Of a stretch of DNA of 64,000 nucleotides, positions 1 to 8,804 are shown piece by piece. Position numbers and translations under genes: made by a program. Positions within the stretch are counted from its first letter, which is position 1, and each line of letters starts with the position of its first letter. The notes under the pieces are model-generated. The model had not been told where the DNA came from, ran no database searches, and saw nothing but the letters and a program-made list of their open reading frames with translations. The DNA lies in NCBI GenBank assembly GCA_038562555.1, contig JBCFBK010000022.1:1-64000 (forward strand). The letters are read 5' to 3'. Source of the stretch: JBCFBK01 sp038562555 (GTDB lineage: Bacteria; Bacteroidota; Bacteroidia; Bacteroidales; Prolixibacteraceae).

Positions 1-418
1 GGTCGGTCCCCGCATAATTGCTTAGTTCGGCCAGAAAAAGATTTGCTCTGGCAATGGCCTTGTAATTGAAATTATAGACGCTGCTGATATAGCCTTCGGC
101 TGTCGGGCTGATATCGCCCGACGCGATTTGCCTGGAGTTCCCGTAACTATGCTGTCCAAAACTGTTATCGGTAATATTGTCCCAGTTGGGAAGCAGGTAT
201 GCCCACATGCCGACCGGCGGGTTTTCCCATGGCCCCTCTGTTGATCCGTGCATGTATCCGTAATTAGCTGTTAAGGCCATTTCGATGTCATTCCTGCTTT
301 GCCAGTAGTTGTTCGACGAGATCTGATCGAGCGGATCCCTGTCCAGAAAATCGCTGCAGCCGGTCAATACAGCTACAAAAAACAGGGCCGGTAATTTATA
401 TCGATTTATGGAATTCAT
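1..418 (-). CDS. SusD/RagB-family nutrient-binding lipoprotein (partial, cut by left edge)
   Basis: The reading frame opens with ATG at 416-418 and runs off the left end, so only about 139 N-terminal residues are visible. It begins with a lipoprotein signal peptide whose lipobox ends in LTGC (Cys21), followed by SDFLDRDPLDQIS, the typical start of a mature SusD protein. SusD proteins sit on the outer-membrane surface and cap a SusC transporter while binding glycan. It lies 11 bases after the SusC stop codon and is clearly the partner of that gene. The C-terminal TPR-rich part is outside the window. Confidence 0.9.
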   Translation of the reverse strand, partial: MNSINRYKLPALFFVAVLTGCSDFLDRDPLDQISSNNYWQSRNDIEMALTANYGYMHGSTEGPWENPPVGMWAYLLPNWDNITDNSFGQHSYGNSRQIASGDISPTAEGYISSVYNFNYKAIARANLFLAELSNYAGTD

Positions 419-429
419 AATGATCGGGT

Positions 430-3400
430 TTAGAATTTAACATGGACACCAAATGAATAAATTTTATTCTGAGGGTAGTTTACGAAACTCCCGCTCTCCC
501 TGCGTTCAGGATCAAGCCCGGGATAGTTAGTGATCGTAAAAAGGTTATCGCCCGAAAAATAGACCCTGAATGAATTAATCCCCGACTTTTGGAAAAGCCG
601 TTGAGGCAGGGTATAACCCAGCGTGAGGTTCTTGAGCCTCAGATAGGAGCCATCCTGCAGGTACCAGGAAGAATTCCGCCTGATGCGGTCGGGAGCTCCC
701 CAGCCCCAGTAAATGCGTGGCATTGATGTTGACGGATTGGTCTCCGTCCACCGGTCGCGCCAGTCCGTGGTAGGAGGAGACCCCTGAACAAAAGGCACCG
801 TTCCCCAGTCATTTACAAAGTACTTGACACGTTCAACCCCTTGAAACTGCGCAGACAGATCAAATCCTTTCCAGCTTGCATCAAAATTAAACGCATAATT
901 GAATGCCGGATATTTACCTTTCATGACGACGCGGTCTTCATTATTGATCACGTTATCGCCGTTCTGATTTTTAAACTTCAAATCACCCGGAACGGTAGCA
1001 TCGTTGAACTGCCGGGGTGAGTTGGCAATTTCATCTTCCGACTGGAAAATTCCTTCCCATTCAAGCATATAAAAAGTTTCCCACTCGTATCCTTCTTCCC
1101 GCAAATAATAACCGCTGATTTCACGGGCGCCAAAATCAACCAGCTTATTTTTGTAATGATCGATGTTGAACCCGGCACCGTAGCTCAATCCTTCAAAATA
1201 TCCCGAATGGATCTGCCCCGAATACTGAAGATTTAACTCCACCCCCGTATTTTCCATCGTACCGTCGTTTACGGTAGGCGCTCCAAGACCGACGGCATCG
1301 GTTACCTGCGAGATCCTCAGGATGTCGGTCGTCCGTTTTTTATACCAGTCGAATGTCACATTCAGTCCCTGAAAAGCTGTCAGATCAAGTCCGATATCGG
1401 TGATCGTGGTCGATTCCCATTTAATGTCAGCGTTTGAAAGGTTTATCTGGGCTACACCTGACGAAAGGTTGGCATCGTCGTAAGCATAATTTCCCGTGAG
1501 CGCGAGGATATTCTGGTAAGGATACAGTCCGATGTTCTGATTCCCCAATTCTCCGTAGGAACCTCTCACTTTGACATTGTTTAGCCATGTCCAGTTCAGG
1601 TTTTTAAAAAATTGTTCCTCCGAAATCCGCCAACCGGCCGAAAAGGAAAGAAAAGCGCCCCATCTGGAGTCGGGTGCCAGCCGCGAAGTGCCATCGTAGC
1701 GGATGTTTCCTTCGAGCAGGTATTTTTCCTTGTAATTGTATCCTATCCTTCCAAAGAAAGACATCAGCGCCCACTCATTTTTTGAGCCGTTTGCCTGTTG
1801 TACCGAGGGGCTCCCGGCGTCGATCTCACGAAGCGCGTCACTGGGAAACTCCTTCCGGTAACCGCTCAGGTACTGATAGGTGTTTTCTTCCATGCTGTAC
1901 CCCGCTTGCAGGCTGAACTGATTTCCGTCGCCGAATTGCCCGTCATAGTTGAGATAGGTGTAAAGATTCAGGTACTCGTTCTGGTCATCCTGAACAATCA
2001 GTCCGTCGCCCCCGACATCCAGATAGGTCATAAATTCGTTGGTACGGAAGTTGTAAAGGGGAATCTGGGGCCTGAAGTCGCTGTACTTGCTGAAATCGAG
2101 ATTAATGGCTCCCTTTGTATACCATTTTAATCCTTTATAGAGCTGGATATCAACCCATCCCTGCGCCGAAAAAGCATAGTCATTTGTATTCCTGTCGACG
2201 TTATTCCCGATTATGGCCATCGGATTCTTGTTGTTGTATTCGAAATCATACGCTTTAAAGGTATATCTTCCGCTTCCGTCGGCAAGCGTGGGCGCGTAGG
2301 TCGGGGCCTGCGACATAGCAGCCAGAAAGGTATCGGTTGCCCCTTGCCGGGGTGCGGATTTTATCCCTTTCTTCATGGCAAAATTTCCCCCAAACTGAAT
2401 TTTATCGTTCACTTTGGACGTTAAGTTTACCCGGATATTGTATTTTTCATAGCTAAAGCCTTTCATAATCCCTTCCTGATTCACGTAACCCAGCGACACA
2501 TTGAACCTGGTATCACGGTTACCCCCGCTGAAACTCAGATTGTGGTTTTGTACGGGCGCCGGACTGAACAAAAGATCAAGCCAATCGGTATTGGGGTACA
2601 GCTTCCTGTCGGTTGCATCGCGATAGGCGGCGATCATAGCATCGGTATACAGCCCGGATGTCAGACCTGAATTAACCCGTGCCTCATTAAACAACGTCAT
2701 GTATTCGGCCGAATTGGTAACGAGATCGAAGAGTTTTGTCGGCGTGTGAATGCCAAAATTTCCGCGGTACTCCATCGCTACTTTCCCTTCCTGTCCCACT
2801 TTGGTTGTCACCAGGATCACCCCGTTTGCAGCGCGTGAACCGTAAATAGAAGCAGACGCGGCATCTTTCAGCACCGAAATGTTCTCGATATTATTGGGAT
2901 TCAGATCAGCCAGTTCACCCTGAACACCATCGATCAGGATAAGCGGATTGGAGCCGGCGCTGCTAAAGGTTCCCGTACCCCGGATGCGGATCGAAACATC
3001 TTCATTTCCGGGCTCGCCCGAGTTTTGAACAATCTGGACGCCGGGCATTCTTCCCTGGAGCATGGTTTCGACATTGGTCACCGGACGTTTAGCGATATCA
3101 TCACCGCTAACCGAAGCCACCGACCCCGTCAGGTTCACCTTCTTTTGCGTCCCGTAACCAACCGCTACAACTTCTTCCAGTCCGATGGTTTCCTCCCTGA
3201 GCACAACATCCAGTACCGCCTGGCCGCCGGGAATAACCTCCTGGCTTCTCATGCCGACAAAAGAAAAGAGTAACACCGCCTGCGGATCAACATCCCTGAG
3301 CGAAAATTTTCCGTCAATATCAGTAATCGTTCCGATTGCTGTCCCTTTTATCGCAACGGTTGCACCGGGAACCGGCTCACCGCTTTCGTTCCTTACTGTT

Positions 3401-3798
3401 CCCGAGATATTCCTGCGCTGCTGGCCAAACCTGGATGAGGATTCTGCGCGAAGAATGACCTGCCGTCCAATAACTTCATAGGCAATGCCCGTATTTTCAA
3501 ATACAACATCCAGGATTTTCGTAATGGGAGCATTTGAAACGCGAACAGATACAAGCGGAGTCAGATCGACTTCTTCATTAAAGAAAAACCGGTATTCACT
3601 TTTATTTTCGATTTCCCGAAGCAGCGTAATAATTTTCTCATTCTTATATTCCAGACTGAGTTTTGTATTCTGGGAGTATAAGTCCGCGGCAAAGCTGCTG
3701 AAAACCGTGAGAATTATTAGCCCTAACGTTAGTTTCATTCGTCTTAGGTTTAAATAAAGAAATGGAATGATGCCATCATAACATCCTTTTTTTTTCAT
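430..3798 (-). CDS. SusC/RagA-family TonB-dependent outer-membrane transporter
   Basis: About 1122 residues, the usual SusC size. After the signal peptide come a secretin/TonB N-terminal (STN) domain that can signal to a FecR protein, a carboxypeptidase-regulatory-like beta-sandwich (starting near ISGTVRNESGEPVPGATV), a plug with VVAVGYGTQKKVNLTGSV, and a 22-strand barrel. I chose ATG 3798, which gives MKKKGCYDG... running into RRMKLTLGL, because SusC proteins of this clade share an MKK...MKLT leader. An upstream ATG (3879) and a downstream ATG (3738) are also possible. It follows FecR and precedes SusD, the standard trans-envelope signalling order. The substrate is unknown; the neighbouring GH20 hints at a hexosamine-containing glycan. 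Confidence 0.95.
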   Translation of the reverse strand: MKKKGCYDGIIPFLYLNLRRMKLTLGLIILTVFSSFAADLYSQNTKLSLEYKNEKIITLLREIENKSEYRFFFNEEVDLTPLVSVRVSNAPITKILDVVFENTGIAYEVIGRQVILRAESSSRFGQQRRNISGTVRNESGEPVPGATVAIKGTAIGTITDIDGKFSLRDVDPQAVLLFSFVGMRSQEVIPGGQAVLDVVLREETIGLEEVVAVGYGTQKKVNLTGSVASVSGDDIAKRPVTNVETMLQGRMPGVQIVQNSGEPGNEDVSIRIRGTGTFSSAGSNPLILIDGVQGELADLNPNNIENISVLKDAASASIYGSRAANGVILVTTKVGQEGKVAMEYRGNFGIHTPTKLFDLVTNSAEYMTLFNEARVNSGLTSGLYTDAMIAAYRDATDRKLYPNTDWLDLLFSPAPVQNHNLSFSGGNRDTRFNVSLGYVNQEGIMKGFSYEKYNIRVNLTSKVNDKIQFGGNFAMKKGIKSAPRQGATDTFLAAMSQAPTYAPTLADGSGRYTFKAYDFEYNNKNPMAIIGNNVDRNTNDYAFSAQGWVDIQLYKGLKWYTKGAINLDFSKYSDFRPQIPLYNFRTNEFMTYLDVGGDGLIVQDDQNEYLNLYTYLNYDGQFGDGNQFSLQAGYSMEENTYQYLSGYRKEFPSDALREIDAGSPSVQQANGSKNEWALMSFFGRIGYNYKEKYLLEGNIRYDGTSRLAPDSRWGAFLSFSAGWRISEEQFFKNLNWTWLNNVKVRGSYGELGNQNIGLYPYQNILALTGNYAYDDANLSSGVAQINLSNADIKWESTTITDIGLDLTAFQGLNVTFDWYKKRTTDILRISQVTDAVGLGAPTVNDGTMENTGVELNLQYSGQIHSGYFEGLSYGAGFNIDHYKNKLVDFGAREISGYYLREEGYEWETFYMLEWEGIFQSEDEIANSPRQFNDATVPGDLKFKNQNGDNVINNEDRVVMKGKYPAFNYAFNFDASWKGFDLSAQFQGVERVKYFVNDWGTVPFVQGSPPTTDWRDRWTETNPSTSMPRIYWGWGAPDRIRRNSSWYLQDGSYLRLKNLTLGYTLPQRLFQKSGINSFRVYFSGDNLFTITNYPGLDPERRESGSFVNYPQNKIYSFGVHVKF

Positions 3799-3845
3799 AA
3801 TTTTACAGTTTGAAGTGAGTAATTTGATTCTTATCAGGTTATTCG

Positions 3846-3874
3846 GAAGACAGGATCTCGCACATCCTGTCTTC
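3846..3874 (-). promoter_or_regulatory. Inverted repeat between fecR and susC
   Basis: A perfect 11-bp stem (arms 3846-3856 and 3864-3874) with a 7-base loop lies 16 bases after the FecR stop and about 48 bases before the chosen SusC start. No T-run follows on the minus strand, so it is not a textbook terminator. It could be an attenuator, an RNA-processing site or a stabilising stem-loop. The other two sigma-FecR-SusC systems in the window have a stem-loop in the same place. Confidence 0.6.
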
Positions 3875-3889
3875 TTCATTTATGCGTAC

Positions 3890-4858
3890 CTAATTTCCAG
3901 CCGTGATGGTTAATTTTCCCTGTTTTTTATCATAGGCATAGGTTATGGGTTTTGTTTTATTTATGTATTCCATGAGCTCTTCGACCGATTCATTAAACAA
4001 CTGACCGGTAAAATGAATGGGGCGGAGCCTTTGATCCAGTTCAATCCGGATATTAAAATGCCGCTCCAGCCTTCTAACCACATCACCCAACGGTTCATGT
4101 TCGAACGAAATGACTCCTTCACGCCAGGACGATGCATATTTCGTATCCACCTGTTGCACTTCGATATTCCGGTCGCGGTTTAAAGTAAGTTGCTGTCCCG
4201 GTATGAGCGATCGTTCGGTACCGTCTGACTTAAAGCTGATCCTGCCTTCAACCAGGGTGGCCTGAAACAGCATATCCGGATAGGCTCTCAGATTGAATGA
4301 TGTACCCCGTACTTCGATGTCGCCGTATGACGACGAAACAACAAACGGCATTGTCCCGCTTTTTACTTCAAAAAAGGCCTCACCCGAAAGACTGACCTTT
4401 CTCTCCGTCCCTTGAAACGTTTGAGGAAATCTGAATGTAGTTCCGGCATTCAGCCAGATTTTGGATCCGTCAGAAAGAACAATTTCCGCCTTTTCACCGT
4501 TCGGAACATGTATTTCATTCGTCCCTTCCGCCGCAAAGGGGCTCCGTCCGACATTCATCCGGTGTCCGGTATAAATTCCCATCGATAGCAGGAGAAGGGC
4601 GATAGCCGCATATTTAAGGACCTGCGAAAGAACGACCTTCATATTCGCCCTCTTTTCCCGTTTAAATCTCAGCCATGAGTGTTCTATTTGCATCTTGTCC
4701 ATCTCCTTTTCAGAAGATGCCAGCGCCAGGGCATTTTTTATCCGTTCATATTCTTTACGCAACTGCGCATCATTTTTGATTCCGGCCAGGATTTCCTTTC
4801 TTTGATCAGGGTCAGCATTCCCCGAAATCAAATCAAAAAGCTGTTTTTCCTCTTCCAT
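3890..4858 (-). CDS. FecR-family anti-sigma factor
   Basis: 322 residues. A cytoplasmic N-terminal sigma-binding region is followed by one membrane segment near residues 79-97 (LKYAAIALLLLSMGIY). The periplasmic part has a FecR domain (NGEKAEIVLSDGSKIWLNAG, GEAFFEV) and a C-terminal DUF4974 domain (residues about 250-320). FecR proteins hold an ECF sigma factor inactive until the cognate SusC STN domain reports substrate. The gene lies between the sigma factor upstream and SusC downstream, which fixes its partners. Confidence 0.93.
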   Translation of the reverse strand: MEEEKQLFDLISGNADPDQRKEILAGIKNDAQLRKEYERIKNALALASSEKEMDKMQIEHSWLRFKREKRANMKVVLSQVLKYAAIALLLLSMGIYTGHRMNVGRSPFAAEGTNEIHVPNGEKAEIVLSDGSKIWLNAGTTFRFPQTFQGTERKVSLSGEAFFEVKSGTMPFVVSSSYGDIEVRGTSFNLRAYPDMLFQATLVEGRISFKSDGTERSLIPGQQLTLNRDRNIEVQQVDTKYASSWREGVISFEHEPLGDVVRRLERHFNIRIELDQRLRPIHFTGQLFNESVEELMEYINKTKPITYAYDKKQGKLTITAGN

Positions 4859-4939
4859 AATCTGGTTGTTCCTGTATATAATCCGCCAGCGGTCAAAAAC
4901 CCTTGCCGTATTTTTGATTTATTTTTGAAAGCTACAGTT

Positions 4940-5530
4940 TCACGGGAGAAACAGGAATCCTGCAAGAGGTAAATAGTCTTTTAAATTAACTTTTAGCGAT
5001 TTTATTGCTTTGGTGATATGACCTTCGACGGTTTTGACAGAAATACCCAATTCGTCAGCTATTTCCTTATTTTTCCTGTTAGCAAAACGGCTTAACTCAA
5101 AAACCAGCTTGCATTGAGGGGGTAATTGCGACAAGGTAGACTGGATAATCCGCTCAACTTCCGGGAAGGTCAGATCGGTGGTCCAGAGACTGGACAAGGC
5201 CCCCGTGTTAAATTCAATTTCATCGGCGGTCAAACGGGTTGACGAAAAAACAGTCTTTCTGTATTTTTCGTCACGCAGTTTTTTTAAACTGTTATTCTTC
5301 GCAAGCGTATAGAGGTAGGCATTTAAATTGGTATCCGCCTGGAGCCCGGTTCTTTTCTTCCATAAAGTCAGAAACGTATCGTGAACAATATCTTCCGCCA
5401 GATCCTTGTGTTGTATATATTCAAAAACAAAATAATACAGTCTTGGATAGAAATGATCATAAACAGCTTTAAATGAAGTTTCATCCCCATTCATCAGGAT
5501 ATTAAAAAGCTGTTTATCATACGGTAACAT
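4940..5530 (-). CDS. ECF RNA polymerase sigma factor (sigma-70 family)
   Basis: About 196 residues from ATG 5530 (MLPYDKQLFNILMNGDE). An upstream ATG at 5572 would add a hydrophobic, unlikely N-terminus. Region 2 is visible around residues 20-85 (YDHFYPRLYYFVFEYIQ, LAEDIVHDTFLTLW) and the region 4 helix-turn-helix near the C-terminus (ELGISVKTVEGHITKAIKSL). This matches the Bacteroidota ECF class paired with FecR. It heads the sigma-FecR-SusC-SusD block and probably activates susCD when glycan is sensed. Confidence 0.92.
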   Translation of the reverse strand: MLPYDKQLFNILMNGDETSFKAVYDHFYPRLYYFVFEYIQHKDLAEDIVHDTFLTLWKKRTGLQADTNLNAYLYTLAKNNSLKKLRDEKYRKTVFSSTRLTADEIEFNTGALSSLWTTDLTFPEVERIIQSTLSQLPPQCKLVFELSRFANRKNKEIADELGISVKTVEGHITKAIKSLKVNLKDYLPLAGFLFLP

Positions 5531-5606
5531 TATCCAAACAGTTAAGAACGTAAACAAAAACAGGAAAATCAATTTTCATTACTTTGGCGGTACACATGAC
5601 TTTCGG

Positions 5607-7154
5607 TCACTCCACTTCGGGAGTACTCCCGGGATCCCGGTAATCAAAGAAATACAGACCTTTGTTTTTGTAGACTGCCATCATCTGCTCCATTCTGGAA
5701 AAGAAGCCTTTCTGATTTTTCTGTTCCTCCCTTGTCCAGGCGGTCTCGGCAAGCGCTGACAAACGCGGATAAAGCATGTATTGCATCCCTTTTACGCTAT
5801 GAATCCGGTCGGTCCACATATTGGCCTGTATTCCTTTTATCTGCTCAGCCCATTTCGGATTCTCCATCGTAAGCGCAGTATCTGTAAACTGATAAACCGC
5901 TTCGATCGGAACATAAATTCCTTCCGGCCACCGGCGTCCCTGAGCATGTGTTTCATGTTGCACAAAGTCAAAATAGAAGGGTATCCGCGGACTTAAAATA
6001 ACTTCATATTCCTTTTTCAGGGCATCTTTCAGTAAATCTGTTTTGTCGTGACGCCACCACATGGCTACGGTATTGCCGCGGGAAAGACCCGCGGCCACAA
6101 CTTCATCCCAGCCAATCACGGTTTTGCCCATCGCCTGAATGGAGTCGGCCATGCGGCTTAAGAAATAACGTTCCACCTCAACCAGGCTAGTCAATCCCTG
6201 ATCCCGAATAAGATTCTGAATATCAGGAAGATAATTCCACTGCTCATTACCAAAATGAACTTCGTCGCCGCCAATATGAATGTACCGGGATGGGAAAAGA
6301 TCCTTAACTTCCTTCAAAATGTTTGTCAGAAATCCATAGGTTCCTTCCCTGCCGGGATTAAAGGTAAAATCGGGATACTTTTCAGAACCGCCTCCGCTGA
6401 ACTCCGGATAGGCCTTCACCGCCGACGTTGCGTGCCCAGGCATATCTATTTCAGGGATCACCTCGATAAACCGTTTTCCGGCATATGCGACGATCTCCCT
6501 AATTTCAGCCTGGGTATAATAACGAACGGGAGCATCCGGATCCGATTGATTTCCTTTCCCTCCAATAGTGGCCAGTAAGGGATACCGCTTAATTTCCATC
6601 CGCCATCCGGGAACATCGGTCAGATGCCAGTGAAACTTATTGAGTTTCTGAAAGGCCATCAGATCGAGAAGGGTTTTTACCTCATCCATTCCAATGAAAT
6701 AGCGCGATTCATCAATCATTACGCCTCTCCATGCATATCGGGGACGATCGTTTATAACGGCACAGTCGATTGAGCCGCCCGTCCCGGCACTCTTTATCAG
6801 CTGAAGCGCGGATTGTAAACCATAAAAACAGCCGTTAGCATGCCCGGCTTCAACAGTAATCATTTTGGAACCGATATTTAACCGGTATTCTTCGGGTTCA
6901 GTTAGTTGCCTATTTCTGATCAGCTGAATAAAACCTTTCTTCTGCTTTTTCTTCACCTGCACATCAAATTTCTGTGCAGATTCGATAAAAAGCGGGATCA
7001 GCTCAGCAAACTCATCGGATGCGGAAACAGCCACTACACCTGGAATTTTCAGCATGCCCCCGGTTTTCCCATACTGATTGGGAAAAGGGATAATCTCCTG
7101 TGCCTGACACAGGAAGACGGCCATGACAAGCCAAATGGTAATACGGAAATGCAT
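5607..7154 (-). CDS. GH20 beta-N-acetylhexosaminidase, secreted
   Basis: 515 residues with an N-terminal signal peptide ending near CQAQ. An N-terminal GH20b domain (about 20-135) precedes the GH20 catalytic TIM barrel, which carries HWHLTD (175-180), the DMPGHATSA strand and the catalytic Asp297-Glu298 pair in HIGGDEVH. The family uses substrate-assisted catalysis to remove terminal GlcNAc or GalNAc. It ends 76 bases before the sigma-factor start and is on the same strand, so it probably belongs to the same locus and processes glycan in the periplasm or at the surface. All key residues are present. Confidence 0.95.
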   Translation of the reverse strand: MHFRITIWLVMAVFLCQAQEIIPFPNQYGKTGGMLKIPGVVAVSASDEFAELIPLFIESAQKFDVQVKKKQKKGFIQLIRNRQLTEPEEYRLNIGSKMITVEAGHANGCFYGLQSALQLIKSAGTGGSIDCAVINDRPRYAWRGVMIDESRYFIGMDEVKTLLDLMAFQKLNKFHWHLTDVPGWRMEIKRYPLLATIGGKGNQSDPDAPVRYYTQAEIREIVAYAGKRFIEVIPEIDMPGHATSAVKAYPEFSGGGSEKYPDFTFNPGREGTYGFLTNILKEVKDLFPSRYIHIGGDEVHFGNEQWNYLPDIQNLIRDQGLTSLVEVERYFLSRMADSIQAMGKTVIGWDEVVAAGLSRGNTVAMWWRHDKTDLLKDALKKEYEVILSPRIPFYFDFVQHETHAQGRRWPEGIYVPIEAVYQFTDTALTMENPKWAEQIKGIQANMWTDRIHSVKGMQYMLYPRLSALAETAWTREEQKNQKGFFSRMEQMMAVYKNKGLYFFDYRDPGSTPEVE

Positions 7155-7206
7155 AAATACAGGGTATCAGATTGGCACGTCAAGATACAAAAAAGTATTT
7201 ATTTCT

Positions 7207-7914
7207 TCAGCTTGTGGAAGCTGCTCTTACTTTCCGAAAGGTACAGTCTTTCATTTTACAGATTTCGCACTGATAGTCCCTGTAAGTTACCTGCTGTCCG
7301 ATGCCAATCAGTCCGCTAATCGATTTTACGGGCGTCATCAATGAGGATGGGGAAAGGCTCACACCTCCGGTTTTCCCGTTGAACAAGGAAAAAAGTACCT
7401 GTTGTCCGGCCACCGGCCACTGGCAGTATCCCGGACTGTATCGGTTGGTGATTTTAAATCCTGCCACCGAAACTTGCTGCGCTATCATCTGCTGCATTTT
7501 GTCGCCTGCAGCTTCGGCAATGAAGGAACCGGCCACATCATACAGGTACCCAAGGGCGGGATCCTCGCCGGCCATCAGCATCTTCGATCTGCTGCTGATC
7601 TGTTCTCCGGCCGTACAAATGAAGAAAGCCAGCCGTTCACTGTTACGGATTTCCTTTTTGATCAGGCTCCCTACATGAAATTCATGTCCACCGGCATACA
7701 GCAAATCGCCGTTCTCTGCAAGTTCGATTTTGTCGGTAATCACATAGGTCGCCCGGATATCCGAAAGGGTTTCCGAAAAAAGCAATACTTCATCCAGATA
7801 GCTGTGAAAAGGCTCGGGACAACCGTCAGAGAAACCCAGCACAGCCTCCATAGCCTTGCGGTCTATAACCAGATCGCGAAAACAAAATTCCAGTTCTTTT
7901 ATCATCAGATACAA
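7207..7914 (-). CDS. B12-dependent methionine synthase activation domain-like protein (corrinoid reactivation)
   Basis: 235 residues and no signal peptide. The signature is NRYSPGYCQWPVAGQ (158-171), then LFSLF and SSLMTPVKSISGLIGIG, as in the AdoMet-binding activation domain of MetH. The C-terminus has a cysteine cluster, CEICKMKDC (Cys216, 219, 224), that could hold an iron-sulfur cluster or zinc. The domain stands alone, without the rest of MetH. Its start overlaps the end of the CobW gene by 10 bases, so it is the last gene of the four-gene corrinoid operon. By inference it re-methylates or reactivates the oxidised cobalamin of the operon's corrinoid protein, taking the place of RamA-type activators. 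Confidence 0.85.
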   Translation of the reverse strand: MYLMIKELEFCFRDLVIDRKAMEAVLGFSDGCPEPFHSYLDEVLLFSETLSDIRATYVITDKIELAENGDLLYAGGHEFHVGSLIKKEIRNSERLAFFICTAGEQISSRSKMLMAGEDPALGYLYDVAGSFIAEAAGDKMQQMIAQQVSVAGFKITNRYSPGYCQWPVAGQQVLFSLFNGKTGGVSLSPSSLMTPVKSISGLIGIGQQVTYRDYQCEICKMKDCTFRKVRAASTS

Positions 7915-8804
7915 TAACTTTCAAATAATGTTTGCAGGTTCAGATCCTGCCCCCGACTGTGCAGCACAACCAGTTCGGTAGGTTCCGTCACGCCCGGGGC
8001 AGGCTGTTTCGAAAATTCCGTGTACACGCCCTGCAAAAAAACGTGGGCTCCTCCGGTCACTTTCACGTGGCCCTTACACCGTATTTGCGAAGCTTTGATC
8101 GACCCGACGAAACATTCCAGGTTCTCTTCCGTGATTTCTCTGGTGGTCTTAATTACGACCGATTCCAGTTCAGGCGCAGTGCTTTGAGTCTCTTCCGGCC
8201 GGCAGACCGGGAACATGTTCAGCGCCTTGGCGAGATCATCGACATCGACCTTTGCAAACACTGCCGGAATAAGCCGCGCAAAAGGATTGATCTTCCGCAC
8301 CTCATCCCTGACGATTGTCATTTTCCCGCCGGACAGATCAGTTTTGTTCAGGATGACTGTGTCTGCGATGCGTAGCTGGTGTATGATACGGCCTTGCATG
8401 AATCCCCTGTGAAAGTTGACGACATCAACCACCGACCAAACGTGCGCAAGATACACTTTCCCCTTTAGCGGTTCGGCATGAAGGATCTGCCCCAGCGAGA
8501 CCGGATCTGACATTCCGGATGCCTCCATAATCAGCGCTTCGGGCTTTACCTCATCGATAAACGAGGCGAGCGACTTAATAAACGAGCCCAGCAAGCAAAC
8601 ACAAAAAGCCGATCCGTTATTTACTTCCAGTATCCGGTAATCACCCAGGCTGCCTATTTCCTTGCCGTCGATGTTCACCGGAGAGAACTCATTCTGAATC
8701 ACGGCAATTCTTCCGTGTCTCCCGTATTGCTCAAGGAAATGTTTCAGAAAGGAAGTCTTGCCGCTGCCTAAAAAACCGGTTATCAAATACAGGGGGATGC
8801 TCAT
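7905..8804 (-). CDS. CobW/P47K-family GTPase (COG0523)
   Basis: 299 residues. A P-loop GFLGSGKTS (10-18) opens the protein, the base-recognition motif NKTD follows near residue 150, and a CobW C-terminal domain lies at about 205-295. The usual metal-binding GCxCC motif reads as FCVCLL (Cys68, Cys70), so one cysteine is missing. COG0523 GTPases insert metals or cobalt corrinoids into partner enzymes. The start codon overlaps the stop of the UroD-type gene by 4 bases (ATGA) and the end overlaps the B12-activation gene, so translational coupling with both is likely. By inference it supplies metal (zinc or cobalt) to the methyltransferase or aids corrinoid reactivation. Confidence 0.88.
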   Translation of the reverse strand: MSIPLYLITGFLGSGKTSFLKHFLEQYGRHGRIAVIQNEFSPVNIDGKEIGSLGDYRILEVNNGSAFCVCLLGSFIKSLASFIDEVKPEALIMEASGMSDPVSLGQILHAEPLKGKVYLAHVWSVVDVVNFHRGFMQGRIIHQLRIADTVILNKTDLSGGKMTIVRDEVRKINPFARLIPAVFAKVDVDDLAKALNMFPVCRPEETQSTAPELESVVIKTTREITEENLECFVGSIKASQIRCKGHVKVTGGAHVFLQGVYTEFSKQPAPGVTEPTELVVLHSRGQDLNLQTLFESYCI

